NCBI RefSeq assembly: GCF_003570725.1
Contig: NZ_QWVS01000015.1
Location: 62,001-126,000 of the forward strand
Origin: Peribacillus asahii
GTDB taxonomy: Bacteria > Bacillota > Bacilli > Bacillales > DSM-1321
DNA length: 64,000 bases
Reading direction: 5' to 3'
Shown here one piece after another: positions 17,554 to 26,243 of the stretch. Made by a program: the position numbers and the translations under genes. Within the stretch, counting starts at the first letter, position 1. Each line of letters begins with the position of its first letter. The notes below the pieces were generated by a model, which did not search any database, was not told where the DNA came from, and saw only the letters and a program-made list of their open reading frames with translations.

Positions 17554-18387
17554 TTATGATGGACGCACCTGACACGATGGACAAATATGTGTGCCACGCC
17601 CACCGACAACTAGTTTCTCAAGCGGTGCGCCACATCTCTTGCAATTCTCTCCTTTTCGACCATAAACAAATAGCTCTAATTGAAACATACCGATTTGTCC
17701 TTGTGAATTGATATAAGAACGAATCGTACTGCCACCCTTTTCAACAGCCTCCGATAATGTCGCAATAATTTCTTGATGAAGCTTTGTAATTTCGGCATCC
17801 GTAAGTGATGAAGCGACTCGCTCAGGATGGATACCAGAACGGAAGAGCGACTCATCGACGTAAATATTCCCAATACCAACAACAATATGTTGGTCCAACA
17901 AAACGGGTTTAATTTTTCGATTGGTTTTTCGTAATGCTTGGCGTAGGTACTCGACCGTAAAATCTTCTAATAACGGCTCTGGACCTAGATTCAAAAGCGG
18001 TTCTTGCTCAGACTCTTCCCCTTTTTTAAATAAATGCATCGTTCCAAATTTACGAACATCACGATACCTAAGCTCACTTCCATCTGTAAAGGAAAAAATG
18101 ACATGGGTATGTTTATCATATGGCTCCTGTTTCGGATACACTCCATATTTCCCTTCCATTCGTAAATGCGAGACCATTGAATAATCATCTAATGTAAAAA
18201 TTAAAAACTTTCCACGACGTCCAATTCCATGAATCGTTTGTCCAACAAGTGCATCGCAAAATTGTTCAACCGGCTCTGGTTTTTTAATAATCTTCGGCCA
18301 TAAAACGGATACTTCTTGAATTTCTTTTCCTAACACTAATTGTTCCAACGTTCTTCTGACTGTTTCTACCTCTGGAAGTTCTGGCAT
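17554..18387 (-). CDS. mutM: Formamidopyrimidine-DNA glycosylase (Fpg/MutM)
   Basis: Removes 8-oxoguanine and formamidopyrimidines from DNA and cleaves the abasic site. After Met removal the N-terminus is PELPEVETVRR, giving the catalytic Pro and Glu. The H2TH region includes NIYVDESLFRSGIHPER near 170, and the C-terminal zinc finger is CKRCGAPLE...HICPSC near 248-272 with four Cys. The start at 18387 (MPELPE) follows AGGTGA; the ATG three codons upstream would block the catalytic Pro. It sits just downstream of polA, a repair-gene pair conserved in Bacillus. Predicted length 277 residues. Confidence 0.96.
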   Translation of the reverse strand: MPELPEVETVRRTLEQLVLGKEIQEVSVLWPKIIKKPEPVEQFCDALVGQTIHGIGRRGKFLIFTLDDYSMVSHLRMEGKYGVYPKQEPYDKHTHVIFSFTDGSELRYRDVRKFGTMHLFKKGEESEQEPLLNLGPEPLLEDFTVEYLRQALRKTNRKIKPVLLDQHIVVGIGNIYVDESLFRSGIHPERVASSLTDAEITKLHQEIIATLSEAVEKGGSTIRSYINSQGQIGMFQLELFVYGRKGENCKRCGAPLEKLVVGGRGTHICPSCQVRPS

Positions 18388-18406
18388 GATGTTCACCTAT
18401 CTTCAT

Positions 18407-21034
18407 TTATTTTGCATCGAACCACGTGGCTCCAAAATTATAATCCACTTTTAACGGTACATTTAAGCAAATAGCATTTTCCATTTCTTCAGGTACAATT
18501 TGCTTCAATATGTCAATTTCCTCTGGTGGAGCTTCAAAAATCAGCTCATCATGTACTTGAAGCAGCATCCGTGCTTTCAAACCTTCTCGCTTTAAACGCT
18601 CACTCATGTTAATCATCGCAAGCTTAATAATATCCGCGGCACTCCCTTGAATTGGTGTATTCATTGCTGTTCTCTCCGCAAAGCTTCTTATATTAAAATT
18701 ACTGCTCGTAATTTCCGGAATATAGCGTCGTCTATGCAACAATGTCGTGCTATAGCCCCTTTGACGTGCTTCCTGAATACTCGCATCCATATAATCTTGA
18801 ACACCAGGAAAACTTTTAAAGTACTTTGCGATAAACTCACTCGCTTCTTTCCTAGTAATCCCTAGATTTTGAGATAATCCGTAATCACTAATTCCATATA
18901 CAATACCGAAATTTACAGCCTTCGCTTGACGACGCATATTTGATGTCACTTCATCAGCTGATACATGGAACACATCCATTGCCGTTTTCGTATGAATATC
19001 CATCCCCGCCTGAAACGCTTCAACTAAGCCCGAATCATTCGCAATATGTGCTAGTACCCGGAGCTCAATTTGTGAATAATCTGCCGCAAAAATCAACCAA
19101 TCTTGCTCGGAAGCAATGAAAGCTTGGCGAATTTTTCGTCCTTCTTCTAAGCGAATCGGAATGTTTTGGAGATTCGGATCAGTAGAACTTAATCGACCGG
19201 TTTGTGTTAGCGCTTGATTAAAACGAGTATGTACTTTCGCTGTTTTCGGATTAACTACTTTAAGCAAGCCTTCGATATAAGTTGAGTGAAGCTTGCCAAG
19301 TTGACGATAATGGAGAATTTCCTTGACAATCTCATGCTTATCCTCTAATTTTTCTAACACTTCTGCTGACGTTGAGTAGCCTGTTTTTGTTTTTTTCATA
19401 ACAGGCAAGCCTAACTTTTCAAATAAAATAATACCAAGTTGCTTTGGAGAATTAATATTAAAAGCTTCGCCCGCTAAATCAAAAATTTTCGCTTCGATTG
19501 CCCGTAAACGTACAGACAATTCTTGCCCCATCGATTGCAAGCGTTCAATATCGACCTTTACACCTTGCCATTCCATATCAGCTAAAATATTAGACAGCGG
19601 TAACTCTAAATCCATAAATAAACGATCTTGTTCATGCTCTTCTAATTTTATAAGCATCGCATCCTTTAAAGCTAACAGAGCTTTCGCCTTACGAGCGAGA
19701 TGTTCACTTAGTTTTGCTTCTTCGGGAACGGCACGCTTCGCCCCTTTTCCATAAAACATCTCATCGCTCACAAGAGGTGGTTGCTGCTGCACTTTTACGA
19801 TCGCTGCAACATCTTCAACCGATTCTGCTGGATTTAAAATATAGGAAGCTAGAAATACATCAAAGTCAATTCCCTTTAATTCAATGCCGCGATGCCGGAG
19901 AGCCACAATAGCTTTTTTCGCATCGTATATCGTTTTGTAATTCGTTTCATCCTCAGCCCATTGTTTGAAAACCGCTGAGCTAAGTGCACTTTCGCCTCTA
20001 AAATAAAAATGCCCGTGCTCATTACTTAACGCAATTCCAAGGATGTCTCCATGATGATAATTATCTTCTAAAATTTCAATATATAAGCCATTTTCATCAG
20101 CAAATAAATCCGCTGTAATCTCATCTACTATCTGTACGTCAATCTCTTCTTGTTCGATGTCTTGTCCATTTTCCTCATCAAGCTTATCAAGCAAAGTTTG
20201 AAAACCTAGCTCTTTATAAAAAGCGATTACTTTATCGCGGTCCATCCCATTATAAGCTGTTTCATCTAAGGCTACTTCAATAGGAGCAGTACGCAAAATC
20301 GTTGCTAGCCTCTTACTTAATAACGCTAGCTCCCTATGCTCATTAATCTTTTCTTTCAGCTTTTGGCCGCTTACTTCTTCCACCGATTCAACAAGCTTTT
20401 CCACTGTTTCAAATTGATGCAGCAACTTTAATGCTGTTTTCTCCCCTACACCAGGGATGCCGGGAATATTATCTGAAGCATCTCCCATAAGCCCCTTTAA
20501 ATCAGTAATTTGAATGGGCACAAGCCCGTATTTTTCCTGCACATGCGCCGGCGTATATTCTTCGATATCAGTAATTCCTTTTTTCGTAATCGAAACAGTT
20601 GTCTTATCAGACGTTAATTGTGTTAAATCTTTATCTCCTGAAATCACTTTCACTTCGAAGCCTTCTTGTTCTGCTTGTTGTGAGAGCGTTCCAATAATAT
20701 CATCCGCCTCATAATTCTCTAACTCATAACGTTTAATTCCAAAACAATCTAATAGCTCACGAATAAACGGAAACTGCTCCGACAATTCATTCGGTGTTTT
20801 TTGGCGGCCTCCTTTATACTCTTGATACGTCGCATGTCGAAACGTTGTTTTTCCAGCATCAAACGCAACGAGCATATGTGTCGGCTTCTCTTCCTCAATA
20901 ATACGATTCAGCATCATCGTAAAGCCGTATACAGCATTCGTATATACCCCTTTGTCATTATTTAAAAGGGGAAGAGCAAAAAAAGCCCGGTACGCAATAC
21001 TATTTCCATCTATTAATACTAACTTTTTATTCAA
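18407..21034 (-). CDS. polA: DNA polymerase I
   Basis: Gap-filling and Okazaki-fragment processing polymerase, 875 residues. The N-terminal 5'-3' exonuclease (1-290) has LIDGNSIAYRAFFA, AFDAGKTTFRH, ENYEADDIIGTL and VISGDKDLTQL. The middle 3'-5' exonuclease-like domain (about 300-470) lacks the acidic metal ligands, which is normal in Bacillus enzymes. The polymerase has motif A DYSQIELRVLAH, motif B RRQAKAVNFGIVYGIS and motif C LQVHDELIFEAP. The start is TTG at 21034, 7-8 bases after AGGAGG. It is followed closely by mutM; two structured repeats lie in its leader region. Confidence 0.97.
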   Translation of the reverse strand: MNKKLVLIDGNSIAYRAFFALPLLNNDKGVYTNAVYGFTMMLNRIIEEEKPTHMLVAFDAGKTTFRHATYQEYKGGRQKTPNELSEQFPFIRELLDCFGIKRYELENYEADDIIGTLSQQAEQEGFEVKVISGDKDLTQLTSDKTTVSITKKGITDIEEYTPAHVQEKYGLVPIQITDLKGLMGDASDNIPGIPGVGEKTALKLLHQFETVEKLVESVEEVSGQKLKEKINEHRELALLSKRLATILRTAPIEVALDETAYNGMDRDKVIAFYKELGFQTLLDKLDEENGQDIEQEEIDVQIVDEITADLFADENGLYIEILEDNYHHGDILGIALSNEHGHFYFRGESALSSAVFKQWAEDETNYKTIYDAKKAIVALRHRGIELKGIDFDVFLASYILNPAESVEDVAAIVKVQQQPPLVSDEMFYGKGAKRAVPEEAKLSEHLARKAKALLALKDAMLIKLEEHEQDRLFMDLELPLSNILADMEWQGVKVDIERLQSMGQELSVRLRAIEAKIFDLAGEAFNINSPKQLGIILFEKLGLPVMKKTKTGYSTSAEVLEKLEDKHEIVKEILHYRQLGKLHSTYIEGLLKVVNPKTAKVHTRFNQALTQTGRLSSTDPNLQNIPIRLEEGRKIRQAFIASEQDWLIFAADYSQIELRVLAHIANDSGLVEAFQAGMDIHTKTAMDVFHVSADEVTSNMRRQAKAVNFGIVYGISDYGLSQNLGITRKEASEFIAKYFKSFPGVQDYMDASIQEARQRGYSTTLLHRRRYIPEITSSNFNIRSFAERTAMNTPIQGSAADIIKLAMINMSERLKREGLKARMLLQVHDELIFEAPPEEIDILKQIVPEEMENAICLNVPLKVDYNFGATWFDAK

Positions 21035-21069
21035 AAAATATTCCTCCTATATCAAGGGACTAAAAAGCA

Positions 21070-21175
21070 AAACCCAAAGGCGGCTCGAACGCCCCCACTC
21101 ATTAATGCCCTAAAACTACACTATGTATTTCTCAACATCAAGGGAAGAACCCACACCCATGCGGAGTTCCGCCCC
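21070..21175. repeat. Interspersed repeat, copy A
   Basis: Copy A of a ~107-bp repeat. Its 57-bp core (21119-21175) differs from copy B at only three positions; the flank toward 21070 is more diverged. On the minus strand the core folds as GAACTCCGCA-TGGG-TGTGGGTTC. Confidence 0.85.
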
Positions 21176-21228
21176 CCCCATAGTATCAACACCGTTTCCA
21201 CTCTACATCTTCATGCAAAATAAAGATG

Positions 21229-21336
21229 AAACTCAAAGACGGCGCCAACGCAGCACTCACTCTTGAAAGCCTTAAGCTGCACTATGTATTTCTCAACATC
21301 AAGGGAAGAACTCGCACCCATGCGAAGTTCCGCCCC
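21229..21336. repeat. Interspersed repeat, copy B
   Basis: Copy B, offset 161 bp from copy A. On the minus strand its core (21336-21280) folds as GAACTTCGCA-TGGG-TGCGAGTTC with one bulged base. All three differences from copy A lie in the stem arms, and the stem is kept using G-U pairing. Confidence 0.85.
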
Positions 21337-21349
21337 TTTTCCTTAATAA

Positions 21350-21417
21350 AAAAACCGTTCATTTTCTTCCTCCATTCTACCACGAGAAGAAGGAGAAAGA
21401 AAAATGACGGCTATTGT
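21350..21417 (-). terminator. Probable terminator after hflC
   Basis: CCGTCATTTTTCTT and AAGAAAATGAACGG form a long imperfect stem on the minus strand, followed directly by seven T. The loop is long and itself contains CTCC/GGAG pairing. Confidence 0.65.
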
Positions 21418-21420
21418 AAT

Positions 21421-22353
21421 TTACTTCATATTCCCCATCAACAATCTTGCATAAGGAGAGTCAGATGGCAACACAATGACGGTCTGTTCGCCAATTGTTT
21501 CTTTATAGGAATCTAGCGTTCTATATAATTGATAGAACTCTGGGTCTTTAGAGAACGATTTATTGTAAATCTTAGCAGCTTCTCCTTCTCCCTCCGCTCG
21601 AATCACTTCTGCATCCGCTTCTGCTGTTGATAAAAGCTCTTTCACTTTGCGATCAGTATCCGCAATAATTTGATTCTTCTTTGCATCACCTTTTGATAAA
21701 TATTCTTGAGCCTTCGATTCTCGTTCAGAAATCATTCTCTTAAACACAGACTCTTCATTTTCAGCAGGTAAATCCGTTCGTTTTATACGAACATCTGTCA
21801 CGAGAATCCCATAGTTATCTTGAGTAAGCAGTTCATTCACTTTTTCTGTTACTCGATCATTCAAACTTCCCCTTGAAGATTTTTCATCATTAATAATTTC
21901 ATCATAATTCAATTGACCAAGCTCAGAACGCACAACAGAATAAATAAACTCTTCCATCCTTGCTTCCGCATTTTCAAACGTTCTAGCATTCGTAATCATC
22001 TTCTTCGGATCATCAATTCGCCATACTGCATAGTTATCAATAAGCATCCGTTTTTTATCTTTTGTATTAATTTCAGCTTCAGATACATCATAATTCATTT
22101 GATATTTTGGTAAAGTTGTCACACTTTGAATAAATGGGATTTTAAATTTCAAGCCAGGACTCTTATCAATCCGGACGACTTCCCCAAATTGGCGTACTAC
22201 TTTGTATTCCCCTTCTTTTACAATATACACATTCGTTAGCAAAATCAGAAGCAGGACAATCAATATAATAAAAAAGATACCAGTCTTCACATAGCCGCGC
22301 CACTGAAAATGATCTTTTCGCTTTCCTTCTAAATCAACAATTTTTGGGCTCAT
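21421..22353 (-). CDS. hflC: SPFH/band-7 protein HflC
   Basis: Membrane-anchored SPFH protein that with HflK forms a large cage around the FtsH protease and modulates its activity. It has a short cytoplasmic N-terminus, one membrane segment (about residues 25-44), the band-7 domain (YIVKEGEYKVVRQFGEVV onward) and a long charged coiled-coil stretch (about 215-265, with repeated AEADAEVIRAEGEGEAAKIY). The length of 310 residues is normal. Its ATG overlaps the hflK stop as TAATG, so the pair is translationally coupled. Bacillus subtilis lacks this pair, but other Bacillaceae carry it. Confidence 0.9.
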   Translation of the reverse strand: MSPKIVDLEGKRKDHFQWRGYVKTGIFFIILIVLLLILLTNVYIVKEGEYKVVRQFGEVVRIDKSPGLKFKIPFIQSVTTLPKYQMNYDVSEAEINTKDKKRMLIDNYAVWRIDDPKKMITNARTFENAEARMEEFIYSVVRSELGQLNYDEIINDEKSSRGSLNDRVTEKVNELLTQDNYGILVTDVRIKRTDLPAENEESVFKRMISERESKAQEYLSKGDAKKNQIIADTDRKVKELLSTAEADAEVIRAEGEGEAAKIYNKSFSKDPEFYQLYRTLDSYKETIGEQTVIVLPSDSPYARLLMGNMK

Positions 22354-23351
22354 TATTCTGCTCCCCCTTCCTTCGTTGATTTTTGCTCTTTCGTTTCTTC
22401 TTCTGTCTGTTCCTTTGTCGCAGCAGCTTTAGAATCAAGTGCACGTAGTGGTAAGTATTTCATCGTGTTTCCATCATCATTCATAATATAAATTTCAGCA
22501 TTCGGCAGCACTTGTTCCAACGTTTCAAGAATTAAACGAGAACGAGTAATTTCCTTATTACTTGTATATTCAGCATACAGCTTATCAAAAACCGCAACAT
22601 CTCCACGTGCCGTTTCTATTCGTTTCGTTTTATCTCCTTCTGCAGCTGAAAGGATTGCTGCTTTTTCCCCTTCCGCTTCATTCATACGTTTATTCTCGTA
22701 TTTGCTTGCTTCGTTAATTTTCGTATTCATCGTTTCACGTGCATCCGTTACAGCGGTAAAAGCACTTCGAACATCATCGTTTGGTAGTTCTACATCTTGA
22801 AGCTTCACAGCTAAAACAGAAATACCCACATCATACTTTTCCATTAATTGCGATAATAATTCACGTACGTCAGCTTCAATCTCTGCTTTTCCTGATGTTA
22901 AAGCATCATCAATTTTTGTGCTTCCAATGATACTTCGTAAGGCAGCAGAAGTCGTATTATACAAAATTTCTTCAGGGTCGCTCGCATTGAATAAATACTT
23001 CGGCGGATCAGTAATTTTCCATTGAACAACAAGATCTGCCAGCACGATATTTTCATCACCTGTAATCATCTTTGTTTCATTTGGATACTCAGAAATTTTT
23101 CCGCCTTCCTCCTTATACCCAAATTGCAAACTAAATGTTTCCTTTGAAAGCTTTTCCACCGATTGAATCGGCCATGGCAGTTTAAAATGCAACCCTGGTT
23201 CGGCTACAGTCTGTTCTACTTTTCCAAATGTTAAAATCACAGCCTGATCAGATTCATCTACTGTATACCAAGTAGATATACCTACTATTCCAAGAATTAC
23301 AATCAGCAACGCTAACCCTGTCATCGTATATATTCTTTTTAAACTAGCGAT
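22353..23351 (-). CDS. hflK: SPFH/band-7 protein HflK, probable AUC start
   Basis: Partner of HflC in the FtsH-modulating complex. One membrane segment (about residues 12-30) is followed by the band-7 domain (VDESDQAVILTFGKVEQTV near 35-55, GLHFKLPWPIQSV) and a charged coiled-coil (about 215-275); the acidic/lysine-rich tail ends EQKSTKEGGAE. The frame extends upstream to 23537, but that part contains a SigW-type promoter and cannot be coding from it. GGGAGG points with 7-base spacing to ATC at 23351, giving 332 residues (IASLKRIYTMTG); the only other option is ATG 23324, 34 bases from the ribosome binding site. Confidence 0.85.
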   Translation of the reverse strand: MASLKRIYTMTGLALLIVILGIVGISTWYTVDESDQAVILTFGKVEQTVAEPGLHFKLPWPIQSVEKLSKETFSLQFGYKEEGGKISEYPNETKMITGDENIVLADLVVQWKITDPPKYLFNASDPEEILYNTTSAALRSIIGSTKIDDALTSGKAEIEADVRELLSQLMEKYDVGISVLAVKLQDVELPNDDVRSAFTAVTDARETMNTKINEASKYENKRMNEAEGEKAAILSAAEGDKTKRIETARGDVAVFDKLYAEYTSNKEITRSRLILETLEQVLPNAEIYIMNDDGNTMKYLPLRALDSKAAATKEQTEEETKEQKSTKEGGAE

Positions 23352-23386
23352 AGTAACCCCTCCCTTTTTTCTCTCTATACTGTATG

Positions 23387-23412
23387 TACGCCCAAAAATG
23401 GATAAAGTTTCA
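23387..23412 (-). promoter_or_regulatory. Sigma-W type promoter of hflKC
   Basis: TGAAAC (23412-23407) and CGTA (23390-23387) with exactly 16 bases between, the SigW arrangement also seen before ysdB. Transcription would start near 23380, 30 bases before the hflK ribosome binding site. This would place the FtsH modulators under envelope stress control. Confidence 0.8.
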
Positions 23413-23579
23413 TAAAATATTAAAAATGAATCTATCTTATCCAAATTTTTAATAACAATCATTAGATAGGACTCTACAAAAAGATAATACTTAGGGTGTA
23501 GTTTTATCCACTCTCCTCCATTATTTAGCGTAGCCATAAAAAAAATGAAGACCTAGTAGTCTTCACCCTTCAAATGTTG

Positions 23580-25340
23580 CTATGTATGCAGTTTTTTATA
23601 TAACGTCACGGTAAATGTTGTACCAACACCAACTGTACTTTCAACCTTTACTTTTCCATGATGCACTTCTAGTATATGCTTCACAATAGCCAACCCTAAA
23701 CCTGTACCTCCAGAATCTCGACTTCTTGCTTTATCCACTCGATAAAAGCGTTCAAAAATTCGAGGAAGCTCTTTTGGTTCAATACCAATTCCATTATCTT
23801 GAATCTCAACAATGACTGTATCTTCCTCTTCTTTCACACAAACCATTATGGCTCCGCCCGTTAACGTATAATTAACAGCGTTACTCATTAAGTTGATAAA
23901 TACTTGTTTAATACGTGACAGATCACCTTCAATGAATGCTTGATTCGGACCAACAATGTCTAATGTTAGCTGCTTCTCTTCTAATCTTGTTGATAACATC
24001 ATGGAAATGTCTGTTAACATCTGAATTAAATCAACATCTTGGCGATTCAAAACAAATACTTGCTGCTCCATTTTTGAAAGATTCAGTAATTCCTGAATAA
24101 GCACTTGCAGGCGGTCACTTTCTTCTAAAATAATGGTTAAGAAGCTGCGTAATGTCTCCTCATCATGAAGAGCTCCATCAAGAAGTGTTTCAGAAAATCC
24201 TTTAATTGATGTAATCGGCGTTTTTAACTCATGTGATACATTCGCTACGAAATCCTTTCGAATTTGCTCTAATCGCTTCAATTCGGTAATATCATGGAAT
24301 ATAAGCAAAATCCCGTTCCACTCATCGTGGTTACCAATAATTGGAGCACCGTACACTTCAAAATGCCTCGACTCTGATTCGAGGGGCAGCTTCATTTGAC
24401 GCTTAATAATTTGTTCTGTTCGAAAGATTTCTTCTATAATCGAAATAATTTCCTCAAATTCAATAACTTCATAATAGGATCGAAACATAAAGTGTATAGG
24501 ATTTACCTTAAATAAACGTTTATATTCACGGTTAATAAGCGTAATATAGCTTTTACTATCAATAAAAATAACGCCGCTTCCAATGTTTTCAATCAACGTT
24601 TCAAGTCGATCTTGATGCATCTCCCTAGAAATCTGTGCTTCTTCAAGATTTCTCGCCAAAATATTCAGAGACGTAATAAGCATTTTCGTTTCTGCAGAAT
24701 AAGTCTCACTCGTTCGTGCTCGATAATTTCCTTGAGCGAGTTCAATAGCTGTCATCGTTGCTGCTTCAATCGGTCTTGCATATCGTTTCGTAATCATACT
24801 TCCAAGCATCAAAATAATGATAAGCGCGGCCCCTAAACTAATCGTTAATATTTGCCACATTTGTTTATTCATTTGTTCAATGATGGAAATTTCACTACTA
24901 TGTACGATATATCCTTCTATTTCATCATCTGTCTTAATCACTTGCCAATAATAATGAAAGTCCACTTTCCCTTCAGGCACTTCATAACCTTCTTGTCCTT
25001 GCGCTTTTACAATTTGTTGCAGTACCTGGGCATGGCGATTCGGATGCTCAATTTTCTCTTCATTCGAATCGTATAACACATCCCCCTCCTCGGTCAAAAT
25101 CGTAACATTTGAATCAATAAGCGGTTTCAAATCGACGGTATTATTCTGATCTAAAAAAGAATGAATTCCGCCATGTTCTTGAATATAATGAGCAATAAAT
25201 GTTGTTTCCTTTTGAATTTGCTCATTAAATGCTTGTACATAAGAATTTTTAAATAAGTTCCCTAACAGTATGCCCAGAGCAATTAAAACAACAATGATTA
25301 AGGTAATTAACGCAAAAAAAAGCTTTTTACGATACGTCAT
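23580..25340 (-). CDS. phoR: Phosphate-sensing histidine kinase PhoR
   Basis: Membrane sensor kinase of the phosphate-starvation response. Order: membrane segment (8-28), extracytoplasmic sensor domain (30-160), second membrane segment (about 164-185), HAMP (185-237), PAS (about 250-355), HisKA with phosphorylatable His in FVANVSHELKTPI near residue 370, and the ATPase domain with N-box NLMSNAVNYT and G-boxes DNGIGIEPKE and GGTGLGLAIVKHI. The length of 586 residues is normal. Its ATG overlaps the phoP stop (TAATG). PhoR phosphorylates PhoP; PhoPR controls phosphatases, transporters and teichoic/teichuronic acid genes. Confidence 0.95.
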   Translation of the reverse strand: MTYRKKLFFALITLIIVVLIALGILLGNLFKNSYVQAFNEQIQKETTFIAHYIQEHGGIHSFLDQNNTVDLKPLIDSNVTILTEEGDVLYDSNEEKIEHPNRHAQVLQQIVKAQGQEGYEVPEGKVDFHYYWQVIKTDDEIEGYIVHSSEISIIEQMNKQMWQILTISLGAALIIILMLGSMITKRYARPIEAATMTAIELAQGNYRARTSETYSAETKMLITSLNILARNLEEAQISREMHQDRLETLIENIGSGVIFIDSKSYITLINREYKRLFKVNPIHFMFRSYYEVIEFEEIISIIEEIFRTEQIIKRQMKLPLESESRHFEVYGAPIIGNHDEWNGILLIFHDITELKRLEQIRKDFVANVSHELKTPITSIKGFSETLLDGALHDEETLRSFLTIILEESDRLQVLIQELLNLSKMEQQVFVLNRQDVDLIQMLTDISMMLSTRLEEKQLTLDIVGPNQAFIEGDLSRIKQVFINLMSNAVNYTLTGGAIMVCVKEEEDTVIVEIQDNGIGIEPKELPRIFERFYRVDKARSRDSGGTGLGLAIVKHILEVHHGKVKVESTVGVGTTFTVTLYKKLHT

Positions 25341-26062
25341 TATTCCTGTTTAGGCTCCTCTAATTTATATCCATGTCCTCGAATTGTTTTAATATATAAA
25401 GGCTTCCTCGTATCCTTTTCGATTTTTTCACGAAGATGACTAATATGCACATCTACAATGCGCGAATCTCCCACAAAATCGTAATTCCAAACAGCACTTA
25501 ATAACTGATCTCTTGTCAATACTCTCCCTTTATTTCTTGATAAATATACGAGCAACTCAAATTCCTTCGGTGTCAATTCAAGTAGCTCATCATTAAATAA
25601 GGCTTCGTATCGATCTGGATAAACTTTTAATTCACCAATAATCAACGATGGCTGCTGATCTTCCTGTACCCCTTGTTCTGCAATTGGGGCTTGCTGCTGG
25701 GCACGTCGGAGAATCGCTTTAATACGCGCCACCACTTCCCGCGGACTAAAAGGCTTTGTTAAATAATCATCTGCCCCGAGCTCTAGTCCAAGCACTTTAT
25801 CAAATTCATCATCTTTAGCTGTTAGCATTAGGATGGGAACATTGACTTTTAACTGACGAAGTTGCTTACACACTTCAATTCCATCCAATTTTGGAAGCAT
25901 TAAATCTAACACAACAAGATCCGGTTTCTGTTCGACTACTGTTTGAAGTCCTTCTTCTCCATCAGAAGCTGTTATTACGTAGAAACCCGCCTGCTCTAGA
26001 TTATATTTAAGCAAAGTAACAATTGATTTTTCATCATCCACAACAAGAATTTTCTTAGCCAT
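25340..26062 (-). CDS. phoP: Phosphate response regulator PhoP
   Basis: OmpR-type response regulator. The receiver domain (1-118) has acidic pocket residues in VDDEKS, the phosphoacceptor Asp in VVLDLMLPKLDG near 52, and Lys in LTKPFSPRE near 101; the C-terminal winged helix (about 140-240) contains ELTPKEFELLVYL and the wing IRGHGYKLE. The start at 26062 (MAKKILVVDDE) follows AGGAGGAGAAA; the longer frame begins inside that ribosome binding site. It lies after mdh and coupled to phoR, the Bacillus subtilis order mdh-phoP-phoR. Confidence 0.96.
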   Translation of the reverse strand: MAKKILVVDDEKSIVTLLKYNLEQAGFYVITASDGEEGLQTVVEQKPDLVVLDLMLPKLDGIEVCKQLRQLKVNVPILMLTAKDDEFDKVLGLELGADDYLTKPFSPREVVARIKAILRRAQQQAPIAEQGVQEDQQPSLIIGELKVYPDRYEALFNDELLELTPKEFELLVYLSRNKGRVLTRDQLLSAVWNYDFVGDSRIVDVHISHLREKIEKDTRKPLYIKTIRGHGYKLEEPKQE

Positions 26063-26195
26063 TTTCTCCTCCTGCAATCCATTCTATTCCTGTGACATTT
26101 ATTCTCATTTTATTATACACATATTAATTATGGAAGAGGAAAGAAAATGACCTAGAACGAAAGCACAAAACGTTTAGATTCTCTTTAAACATAGA

Positions 26196-26229
26196 AAAAG
26201 GCAATAGTCTGAGCCATTGCCTTTTTTCT
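26196..26229 (-). terminator. Terminator of mdh
   Basis: AAAGGCAATG and TATTGCCTTT form a stem of about 10 bp with T runs on both sides, separating mdh from phoP. Confidence 0.85.
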
Positions 26230-26243
26230 CTATTATAAAAAAC

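Larger units (their letters stand above)
21035..21420 (-). other. hflC-polA intergenic region with structured repeats
   Basis: From hflC toward polA on the minus strand it holds a long imperfect terminator-like hairpin ending in TTTTTTT (about 21417-21350), then two copies of a roughly 107-bp repeat. No protein gene of convincing length is present; the best short frame is described in the findings. The polA promoter must lie here but I could not assign it. Confidence 0.65.

Noticed and set aside
18407-21034. Loss of 3'-5' exonuclease residues in DNA polymerase I
   Set aside because: Looks like decay but is the normal state of Bacillus-type Pol I.
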